A stretch of 64,000 nucleotides of DNA from Heligmosomoides polygyrus polygyrus (taxonomy: Eukaryota; Nematoda; Chromadorea; Rhabditida; Heligmosomidae). Below are positions 26,801 through 37,719 of the stretch, piece by piece. The stretch lies in contig OX377205.1 in assembly GCA_947396885.1 (NCBI GenBank), forward strand, positions 99,740,428-99,804,427. The letters are read 5' to 3'. The notes beneath the pieces are model-generated. The model was not told the DNA's origin. It searched no databases and saw only the letters and a program-made list of their open reading frames with translations. The position numbers and the translations under genes were made by a program. Each line of letters starts with the position of its first letter. Positions within the stretch are counted from its first letter, which is position 1.

Positions 26801-29800
26801 CTGTCGGAAACACTCGACAGAGTTGCCCTGCAGCACCTGACAGGTGTCCTACAGCTACTTGCGAGATGCCCCGACGTGCTTAACAGACACACCGGCCACA
26901 TTTCAGATGCCGATTTGGCACCATTCCGGGCGGGTCAACTGTTAAGTGCTTCCGACCACTCACAGGTTACTGTCGCAAACACTCGACAGAGTTGCCCTGC
27001 AGCACCTGACAGGTGTCCTACAGCTACTTGCGAGATGCCCCGACGTGCTTAACAGACACACTGGCCACATTTCAGATGCTGATTTGGCACCATTCCGGGC
27101 GGGTCAACTGTCAAGTGCTTCCGACCACCCACAGGTTACTGTCGGAAAAGCTCGATAGAGTTGCCCTGCAACACCTGACAGGTGTCCTACAGCTACTTGC
27201 GAGATGCCCCGACGTGCTTAACAGACACACCGGCCACATTTCAGATGCCGATTTGGCACCATTCCGGGCGGGTCAACTGTCAAGTGCTTCGGACCACTCA
27301 CAGGTTACTGTCGGAAAAGCTCGATAGAGTTGCCCTGCAGCACCTGACAGGTGTCCTACAGCTACTTGCGAGATGCCCCGACGTGCTTAACAGACACACC
27401 GGCCACATTTCAGATGCCGATTTGCCACCATTCCGGGCGGGTCAACTGTCAAGTGCTTCAGACCACTCACAGGTTACTGTCCCAAACACTCGACAGAGTT
27501 GCCCTGCAGCACCTCACAGGTGTCCTACAGCTACTTGCGAGATGCCCCGACGTGCTTACCAGACACACCGGCCACATTTCAGATGCCGATTTGGCACCAT
27601 TCCGGGCGGGTCAACTGTCAAGTGCTTCGGACCTCTCACAGGTTACTGTCGCAAACACTCGACAGAGTTGCCCTGCAGCACCTGACAGGTGTCCTACAGC
27701 TACTTGCGAGATGCCCCGACGTGCTTAACAGACACACCGGCCACATTTCAGATGCCGATTTGGCACCATTCCGGGCGGGTCAACTGTCAAGTGCTTCCGA
27801 CCACTCACAGGTTACTGTCGGAAACACTCGACAGAGTTGTCCTGCAGCACCTGACAGGTGTCCTACAGCTACTTGCGAGATGCCCCGACGTGCTTAACAG
27901 ACACACCGGCCACATTTCAGATGCCGATTTGGCACCATTCCGGGCGGGTCAACTGTCAAGTGCTTCAGACCACTCACAGGTTACTGTCGGAAAAGCTCGA
28001 TAGAGTTGCCCTGCAACACCTGACAGGTGTCCTACAGCTACTTGCGAGATGCCCCGACGTGCTTAACAGACACACCGGCCACATTTCAGATGCCGATTTG
28101 GCACCATTCCGGGCGGGTCAACTGTCAAGTGCTTCCGACCACTCACAGGTTACTGTCGGAAAAGCTCGATAGAGTTGCCCTGCAGCACCTGACAGGTGTC
28201 CTACAGCTACTTTCGAGATGCCCCGACGTGCTTAACAGACACACCGGCCACATTTCAGATGCCGATTTGGCACCATTCCGGGCGGGTCAACTGTCAAGTG
28301 CTTCGGACCACTCACATGTTACTGTCGCAAGCACTCGACAGAGTTGCCCTGCAGCACCTCACAGGTGTCCTACAGCTACTTGCGAGATGCCCCGACGTGC
28401 TTAACAGACACACCGGCCACATTTCAGATGCCGATTTGGCACCATTCCGGGCGGGTCAACTGTCAAGTGCTTCCGACCACTCACAGGTTACTGTCGCAAA
28501 CACTCGACAGAGTTGCCCTGCAGCACCTGACAGGTGTCCTACAGCTACTTGCGAGATGCCCCGACGTGCTTAACAGACACACCGGCCACATTTCTGATGC
28601 CGATTTGGCACCATTCCGGACGGGTCAACTGTCAAGTGCTTCCGACCACCCACAGGTTACTGTCGGAAAAGCTCGATAGAGTTGCCCTGCAACACCTGAC
28701 AGGTGTCCTACAGCTACTTGCGAGATGCCCCGACGTGCTTAACAGACACACCGGCCACATTTCAGATGCCGATTTGGCACCATTCCGGGCGGGTCAACTG
28801 TCAAGTGCTTCGGACCACTCACAGGTTACTGTCGGAAAAGCTCGATAGAGTTGCCCTGCAGCACCTGACAGGTGTCCTACAGCTACTTGCGAGATGCCCC
28901 GACGTGCTTAACAGACACACCGGCCACATTTCAGATGCCGATTTGCCACCATTCCGGGCGGGTCAACTGTCAAGTGCTTCAGACCACTCACAGGTTACTG
29001 TCCCAAACACTCGACAGAGTTGCCCTGCAGCACCTCACAGGTGTCCTACAGCTACTTGCGAGATGCCCCGACGTGCTTACCAGACACACCGGCCACATTT
29101 CAGATGCCGATTTGGCACCATTCCGGGCGGGTCAACTGTCAAGTGCTTCGGACCTCTCACAGGTTACTGTCGCAAACACTCGACAGAGTTGCCCTGCAGC
29201 ACCTGACAGGTGTCCTACAGCTACTTGCGAGATGCCCCGACGTGCTTAACAGACACACCGGCCACATTTCAGATGCCGATTTGGCACCATTCCGGGCGGG
29301 TCAACTGTCAAGTGCTTCCGACCACTCACAGGTTACTGTCGGAAACACTCGACAGAGTTGTCCTGCAGCACCTGACAGGTGTCCTACAGCTACTTGCGAG
29401 ATGCCCCGACGTGCTTAACAGACACACCGGCCACATTTCAGATGCCGATTTGGCACCATTCCGGGCGGGTCAACTGTCAAGTGCTTCAGACCACTCACAG
29501 GTTACTGTCGGAAAAGCTCGATAGAGTTGCCCTGCAACACCTGACAGGTGTCCTACAGCTACTTGCGAGATGCCCCGACGTGCTTAACAGACACACCGGC
29601 CACATTTCAGATGCCGATTTGGCACCATTCCGGGCGGGTCAACTGTCAAGTGCTTCCGACCACTCACAGGTTACTGTCGGAAAAGCTCGATAGAGTTGCC
29701 CTGCAGCACCTGACAGGTGTCCTACAGCTACTTTCGAGATGCCCCGACGTGCTTAACAGACACACCGGCCACATTTCAGATGCCGATTTGGCACCATTCC

Positions 29801-30320
29801 GGGCGGGTCAACTGTCAAGTGCTTCGGACCACTCACATGTTACTGTCGCAAGCACTCGACAGAGTTGCCCTGCAGCACCTCACAGGTGTCCTACAGCTAC
29901 TTGCGAGATGCCCCGACGTGCTTAACAGACACACCGGCCACATTTCGGATGCCGATTTGGCACCATTCCGGGCGGGTCAACTGTCAAGTGCTTCCGACCA
30001 CTCACAGGTTACTGTCGCAAACACTCGACAGAGTTGCCCTGCAGCACCTGACAGGTGTCCTACAGCTACTTGCGAGATGCCCCGACGTGCTTAACAGACA
30101 CACCGGCCACATTTCTGATGCCGATTTGGCACCATTCCGGACGGGTCAACTGTCAAGTGCTTCCGACCACCCACAGGTTACTGTCGGAAAAGCTCGATAG
30201 AGTTGCCCTGCAACACCTGACAGGTGTCCTACAGCTACTTGCGAGATGCCCCGACGTGCTTAACAGACACACCGGCCACATTTCAGATGCCGATTTGGCA
30301 CCATTCCGGGCGGGTCAACT
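20850..30320. repeat. 28-unit (4732-bp) tandem segmental duplication
   Basis: Landmark units at 20929, 21943, 22281, 22450, 23295, 23971, 24985 and 25323 all recur 4732 bp later (25661, 26675, 27013, 27182, 28027, 28703, 29717 and 30055). The copies are nearly identical: I noticed only isolated differences, such as CAACTTTCAAG near 21530 against CAACTGTCAAG in the partner, and TCGGATG near 23692 against TCAGATG in its partner. Similarity breaks near 30330. Within each copy a 9-unit (1521-bp) block is itself repeated. Further partial copies of the same blocks begin near 30495 and 33030. Confidence 0.8.
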
Positions 30321-33300
30321 GTCAAGTGCTTCGGACCACTCACAGGTTACTGTCGCAAACACTCGACAGAGTTGCCCTGCAGCACCTCACAGGTGTCCTA
30401 CAGCTACTTGCGAGATGCCCCGACGTGCTTAACAGACACACCGGCCACATTTCAGATGCCGATTTGGCACCATTCCGGGCGGGTCAACTGTTAAGTGCTT
30501 CCGACCACTCACAGGTTACTGTCGCAAACACTCGACAGAGTTGCCCTGCAGCACCTGACAGGTGTCCTACAGCTACTTGCGAGATGCCCCGACGTGCTTA
30601 ACAGACACACTGGCCACATTTCAGATGCTGATTTGGCACCATTCCGGGCGGGTCAACTGTCAAGTGCTTCCGACCACCCACAGGTTACTGTCGGAAAAGC
30701 TCGATAGAGTTGCCCTGCAACACCTGACAGGTGTCCTACAGCTACTTGCGAGATGCCCCGACGTGCTTAACAGACACACCGGCCACATTTCAGATGCCGA
30801 TTTGGCACCATTCCGGGCGGGTCAACTGTCAAGTGCTTCGGACCACTCACAGGTTACTGTCGGAAAAGCTCGATAGAGTTGCCCTGCAGCACCTGACAGG
30901 TGTCCTACAGCTACTTGCGAGATGCCCCGACGTGCTTAACAGACACACCGGCCACATTTCAGATGCCGATTTGCCACCATTCCGGGCGGGTCAACTGTCA
31001 AGTGCTTCAGACCACTCACAGGTTACTGTCCCAAACACTCGACAGAGTTGCCCTGCAGCACCTCACAGGTGTCCTACAGCTACTTGCGAGATGCCCCGAC
31101 GTGCTTACCAGACACACCGGCCACATTTCAGATGCCGATTTGGCACCATTCCGGGCGGGTCAACTGTCAAGTGCTTCGGACCTCTCACAGGTTACTGTCG
31201 CAAACACTCGACAGAGTTGCCCTGCAGCACCTGACAGGTGTCCTACAGCTACTTGCGAGATGCCCCGACGTGCTTAACAGACACACCGGCCACATTTCAG
31301 ATGCCGATTTGGCACCATTCCGGGCGGGTCAACTGTCAAGTGCTTCCGACCACTCACAGGTTACTGTCGGAAACACTCGACAGAGTTGTCCTGCAGCACC
31401 TGACAGGTGTCCTACAGCTACTTGCGAGATGCCCCGACGTGCTTAACAGACACACCGGCCACATTTCAGATGCCGATTTGGCACCATTCCGGGCGGGTCA
31501 ACTGTCAAGTGCTTCAGACCACTCACAGGTTACTGTCGGAAAAGCTCGATAGAGTTGCCCTGCAACACCTGACAGGTGTCCTACAGCTACTTGCGAGATG
31601 CCCCGACGTGCTTAACAGACACACCGGCCACATTTCAGATGCCGATTTGGCACCATTCCGGGCGGGTCAACTGTCAAGTGCTTCCGACCACTCACAGGTT
31701 ACTGTCGGAAAAGCTCGATAGAGTTGCCCTGCAGCACCTGACAGGTGTCCTACAGCTACTTTCGAGATGCCCCGACGTGCTTAACAGACACACCGGCCAC
31801 ATTTCAGATGCCGATTTGGCACCATTCCGGGCGGGTCAACTGTCAAGTGCTTCCGACCACTCACAGGTTACTGTCGGAAAAGCTCGATAGAGTTGCCCTG
31901 CAGCACCTGACAGGTGTCCTACAGCTACTTTCGAGATGCCCCGACGTGCTTAACAGACACACCGGCCACATTTCAGATGCCGATTTGGCACCATTCCGGG
32001 CGGGTCAACTGTCAAGTGCTTCGGACCACTCACATGTTACTGTCGCAAGCACTCGACAGAGTTGCCCTGCAGCACCTCACAGGTGTCCTACAGCTACTTG
32101 CGAGATGCCCCGACGTGCTTAACAGACACACCGGCCACATTTCGGATGCCGATTTGGCACCATTCCGGGCGGGTCAACTGTCAAGTGCTTCCGACCACTC
32201 ACAGGTTACTGTCGCAAACACTCGACAGAGTTGCCCTGCAGCACCTGACAGGTGTCCTACAGCTACTTGCGAGATGCCCCGACGTGCTTAACAGACACAC
32301 CGGCCACATTTCTGATGCCGATTTGGCACCATTCCGGACGGGTCAACTGTCAAGTGCTTCCGACCACCCACAGGTTACTGTCGGAAAAGCTCGATAGAGT
32401 TGCCCTGCAACACCTGACAGGTGTCCTACAGCTACTTGCGAGATGCCCCGACGTGCTTAACAGACACACCGGCCACATTTCAGATGCCGATTTGGCACCA
32501 TTCCGGGCGGGTCAACTGTCAAGTGCTTCGGACCACTCACAGGTTACTGTCGGAAAAGCTCGATAGAGTTGCCCTGCAGCACCTGACAGGTGTCCTACAG
32601 CTACTTGCGAGATGCCCCGACGTGCTTAACAGACACACCGGCCACATTTCGGATGCCGATTTGGCACCATTCCGGGCGGGTCAACTGTCAAGTGCTTCCG
32701 ACCACTCACAGGTTACTGTCGGAAAAGCTCGACAGAGTTGCCCTGCAGCACCTGATAGGTGTCCTACAGCTACTTGCGAGATGCCCCGACGTGCTTAACA
32801 GACACACCGGCCACATTTCGGATGCCGATTTGGCACCATTCCGGGCGGGTCAACTGTCAAGTGCTTCCGACCACTCACAGGTTACTGTCGGAAACACTCG
32901 ACAGAGTTGCCCTGCAGCACCTGACAGGTGTCCTACAGCTACTTGCGAGATGCCCCGACGTGCTTAACAGACACACCGGCCACATTTCAGATGCCGATTT
33001 GGCACCATTCCGGGCGGGTCAACTGTTAAGTGCTTCCGACCACTCACAGGTTACTGTCGCAAACACTCGACAGAGTTGCCCTGCAGCACCTGACAGGTGT
33101 CCTACAGCTACTTGCGAGATGCCCCGACGTGCTTAACAGACACACTGGCCACATTTCAGATGCTGATTTGGCACCATTCCGGGCGGGTCAACTGTCAAGT
33201 GCTTCCGACCACCCACAGGTTACTGTCGGAAAAGCTCGATAGAGTTGCCCTGCAACACCTGACAGGTGTCCTACAGCTACTTGCGAGATGCCCCGACGTG

Positions 33301-36300
33301 CTTAACAGACACACCGGCCACATTTCAGATGCCGATTTGGCACCATTCCGGGCGGGTCAACTGTCAAGTGCTTCGGACCACTCACAGGTTACTGTCGGAA
33401 AAGCTCGATAGAGTTGCCCTGCAGCACCTGACAGGTGTCCTACAGCTACTTGCGAGATGCCCCGACGTGCTTAACAGACACACCGGCCACATTTCAGATG
33501 CCGATTTGCCACCATTCCGGGCGGGTCAACTGTCAAGTGCTTCAGACCACTCACAGGTTACTGTCCCAAACACTCGACAGAGTTGCCCTGCAGCACCTCA
33601 CAGGTGTCCTACAGCTACTTGCGAGATGCCCCGACGTGCTTACCAGACACACCGGCCACATTTCAGATGCCGATTTGGCACCATTCCGGGCGGGTCAACT
33701 GTCAAGTGCTTCGGACCTCTCACAGGTTACTGTCGCAAACACTCGACAGAGTTGCCCTGCAGCACCTGACAGGTGTCCTACAGCTACTTGCGAGATGCCC
33801 CGACGTGCTTAACAGACACACCGGCCACATTTCAGATGCCGATTTGGCACCATTCCGGGCGGGTCAACTGTCAAGTGCTTCCGACCACTCACAGGTTACT
33901 GTCGGAAACACTCGACAGAGTTGTCCTGCAGCACCTGACAGGTGTCCTACAGCTACTTGCGAGATGCCCCGACGTGCTTAACAGACACACCGGCCACATT
34001 TCAGATGCCGATTTGGCACCATTCCGGGCGGGTCAACTGTCAAGTGCTTCAGACCACTCACAGGTTACTGTCGGAAAAGCTCGATAGAGTTGCCCTGCAA
34101 CACCTGACAGGTGTCCTACAGCTACTTGCGAGATGCCCCGACGTGCTTAACAGACACACCGGCCACATTTCAGATGCCGATTTGGCACCATTCCGGGCGG
34201 GTCAACTGTCAAGTGCTTCCGACCACTCACAGGTTACTGTCGGAAAAGCTCGATAGAGTTGCCCTGCAGCACCTGACAGGTGTCCTACAGCTACTTTCGA
34301 GATGCCCCGACGTGCTTAACAGACACACCGGCCACATTTCAGATGCCGATTTGGCACCATTCCGGGCGGGTCAACTGTCAAGTGCTTCGGACCACTCACA
34401 TGTTACTGTCGCAAGCACTCGACAGAGTTGCCCTGCAGCACCTCACAGGTGTCCTACAGCTACTTGCGAGATGCCCCGACGTGCTTAACAGACACACCGG
34501 CCACATTTCGGATGCCGATTTGGCACCATTCCGGGCGGGTCAACTGTCAAGTGCTTCCGACCACTCACAGGTTACTGTCGCAAACACTCGACAGAGTTGC
34601 CCTGCAGCACCTGACAGGTGTCCTACAGCTACTTGCGAGATGCCCCGACGTGCTTAACAGACACACCGGCCACATTTCTGATGCCGATTTGGCACCATTC
34701 CGGACGGGTCAACTGTCAAGTGCTTCCGACCACCCACAGGTTACTGTCGGAAAAGCTCGATAGAGTTGCCCTGCAACACCTGACAGGTGTCCTACAGCTA
34801 CTTGCGAGATGCCCCGACGTGCTTAACAGACACACCGGCCACATTTCAGATGCCGATTTGGCACCATTCCGGGCGGGTCAACTGTCAAGTGCTTCGGACC
34901 ACTCACAGGTTACTGTCGGAAAAGCTCGATAGAGTTGCCCTGCAGCACCTGACAGGTGTCCTACAGCTACTTGCGAGATGCCCCGACGTGCTTAACAGAC
35001 ACACCGGCCACATTTCAGATGCCGATTTGGCACCATTCCGGGCGGGTCAACTGTCAAGTGCTTCGGACCACTCACAGGTTACTGTCGCAAACACTCGACA
35101 GAGTTGCCCTGCAGCACCTGACAGGTGTCCTACAGCTACTTGCGAGATGCCCCGACGTGCTTAACAGACACACCGGCCACATTTCAGATGCTGATTTGGC
35201 ACCATTCCGGGCGGGTCAACTGTCAAGTGCTTCCGACCACCCACAGGTTACTGTCGGAAAAGCTCGACAGAGTTGCCCTGCAGCACCTGACAGGTGTCCT
35301 ACAGCTACTTGCGAGATGCCCCGACGTGCTTACCAGACACACCGGCCACATTTCAGATGCCGATTTGGCACCATTCCGGGCGGGTCAACTGTCAAGTGCT
35401 TCGGACCACTCACAGGTTACTGTCGCAAACACTCGACAGAGTTGCCCTGCAGCACCTCACAGGTGTCCTACAGCTACTTGCGAGATGCCCCGACGTGCTT
35501 ACCAGACACACCGGCCACATTTCAGATGCCGATTTGGCACCATTCCGGGCGGGTCAACTGTCAAGTGCTTCGGACCACTCACAGGTTACTGTCGCAAACA
35601 CTCGACAGAGTTGCCCTGCAGCACCTGACAGGTGTCCTACAGCTACTTGCGAGATGCCCCGACGTGCTTAACAGACACACCGGCCACATTTCAGATGCCG
35701 ATTTGGCACCATTCCGGGCGGGTCAACTGTCAAGTGCTTCGGACCACTCACAGGTTACTGTCGCAAACACTCGACAGAGTTGCCCTGCAGCACCTCACAG
35801 GTGTCCTACAGCTACTTGCGAGATGCCCCGACGTGCTTACCAGACACACCGGCCACATTTCAGATGCCGATTTGGCACCATTCCGGGCGGGTCAACTGTC
35901 AAGTGCTTCGGACCACTCACAGGTTACTGTCGGAAAAGCTCGACAGAGTTGCCCTGCAGCACCTCACAGGTGTCCTACAGCTACTTGCGAGATGCCCCGA
36001 CGTGCTTAACAGACACACCGGCCACATTTCGGATGCCGATTTGGCACCATTCCGGGCGGGTCAACTGTCAAGTGCTTCCGACCACTCACAGGTTACTGTC
36101 GCAAACACTCGACAGAGTTGCCCTGCAGCACCTGACAGGTGTCCTACAGCTACTTGCGAGATGCCCCGACGTGCTTAACAGACACCGGCCACATTTCAGA
36201 TGCCGATTTGGCACCATTCCGGGCGGGTCAACTGTCAAGTGCTTCCGACCACTCACAGGTTACTGTCGGAAAAGCTCGACAGAGTTGCCCTGCAGTACCT

Positions 36301-37346
36301 GACAGGTGTCCTACAGCTACTTGCGAGATGCCCCGACGTGCTTAACAGACACACAGGCCACATATCAGATGCCGATTTGGCACCATTCCGGGCGGGTCAA
36401 CTGTCAAGTGCTTCCGACCACTCACAGGTTACTGTCGCAAACACTCGACAGAGTTGCCCTGCAGCACCTGACAGGTGTCCTACAGCTACTTGCGAGATGC
36501 CCCGACGTGCTTAACAGACACACCGGCCACATTTCGGATGCCGATTTGGCACCATTCCGGGCGGGTCAACTGTCAAGTGCTTCCGACCACTCACAGGTTA
36601 CTGTCGCAAACACTCGACAGAGTTGCCCTGCAGCACCTGACAGGTGTCCTACAGCTACTTGCGAGATGCCCCGACGTGCTTAACAGACACACCGGCCACA
36701 TTTCGGATGCCGATTTGGCACCATTCCGGGCGGGTCAACTGTCAAGTGCTTCCGACCACTCACAGGTTACTGTCGGAAACACTCGACAGAGTTGCCCTGC
36801 AGCACCTGACAGGTGTCCTACAGCTACTTGCGAGATGCCCCGACGTGCTTAACAGACACACCGGCCACATTTCAGATGCCGATTTGGCACCATTCCGGGC
36901 GGGTCAACTGTCAAGTGCTTCCGACCACTCACAGGTTACTGTCGGAAAAGCTCGATAGAGTTGCCCTGCAATACCTGACAGGTGTCCTACAGCTACTTGC
37001 GAGATGCCCCGACGTGCTTAACAGACACACCGGCCACATTTCATATGCCGATTTAGCACCATTCCGGGCGGGTCAACTGTCAAGTGCTTCCGACCACTCA
37101 CAGGTTACTGTCGGAAAAGCTCGATAGAGTTGCCCTGCAGCACCTGACAGGTGTCCTACAGCTACTTGCGAGATGCCCCGACGTGCTTAACAGACACACC
37201 GGCCACATTTCAGATGCCGATTTGGCACCATTCCGGGCGGGTCAACTGTCAAGTGCTTCTGACCACTCACAGGTTACTGTCGGAAAAGCTCGACAGAGTT
37301 GCCCTGCAGCACCTGACAGGTGTCCTACAGCTACTTGCGAGATTCC

Positions 37347-37636
37347 CCGGGGCGTAGGTCACGAAAATCTCATCACCAGGTCGCGATCTGTCGACCTGCG
37401 GTCGAAAAATTGCGGTTTCGGCGTTAGGTCATGTCGTCAGATCGCGGCCAAAATTCGATGTGATTGTAGAATATTATTTTAAAATATGCAAAGAAATCTT
37501 GCGTTTCGCATATTGAAGCGATGTTCCTTCATGGGTAATCTGTTCAAAAAATAAAACTCATAAATACTAACTGTTCTGTGGCGGGTCTGCCGCTAAATTT
37601 TTATCCATTATTTAAAAAACCGAGGTACCAAAATCG
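37347..37636. other. Array edge and spacer to the PTPS 3' end
   Basis: After the unit word CTACTTGCGAGAT the sequence leaves the satellite at TCCCCGGGGCGTAGGTCACG. The remaining bases to the PTPS polyadenylation signal are AT-rich with no similarity to the satellite that I can see. I see no gene in this stretch. Confidence 0.7.
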
Positions 37637-37642
37637 TTTATT
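37637..37642 (-). promoter_or_regulatory. Polyadenylation signal of the PTPS gene
   Basis: AATAAA on the minus strand, 78 nt past the PTPS stop codon. It fits a short nematode 3' UTR that would end within about 300 bp of the satellite array. Confidence 0.6.
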
Positions 37643-37719
37643 TCTATAGCATAATATTTACAATGAGAGACTGGATGAATAAGAATGCGTCTTCTCCACG
37701 TATTCTAAAGAGGAAAGCG

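Larger units (their letters stand above)
1..37346. repeat. 169-bp satellite DNA array, about 221 tandem copies
   Basis: The whole stretch is a head-to-tail array of one 169-bp unit, recognised by the recurring words ACAGGTGTCCTACAGC, GAGATGCCCCGACGTGC and CCATTCCGGGCGGGTCAAC at spacings that are multiples of 169. A consensus unit counts 95 G+C of 169 (56%), clearly richer than the AT-rich DNA to its right. Copies differ at a limited set of sites: CTTAAC or CTTACC, TCAGATG/TCGGATG/TCTGATG, GCCGAT/GCTGAT, TTCCGAC/TTCGGAC/TTCAGAC, TCGCAAACACTC/TCGGAAAAGCTC, CGACAG/CGATAG and CACCTGACAGG/CACCTCACAGG. Two units are 2 bp short. The unit length is close to a nucleosome repeat, as in many satellites. 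Apparent open frames up to 470 codons on the plus strand arise from low stop density and a period of 1 mod 3. They are not called as genes. The array runs off the left end, so its full length is unknown. Confidence 0.98.

Noticed and set aside
1..37346. CRISPR-like array
   Set aside because: The repeats are directly contiguous 169-bp units with no unique spacers, in a eukaryotic context.
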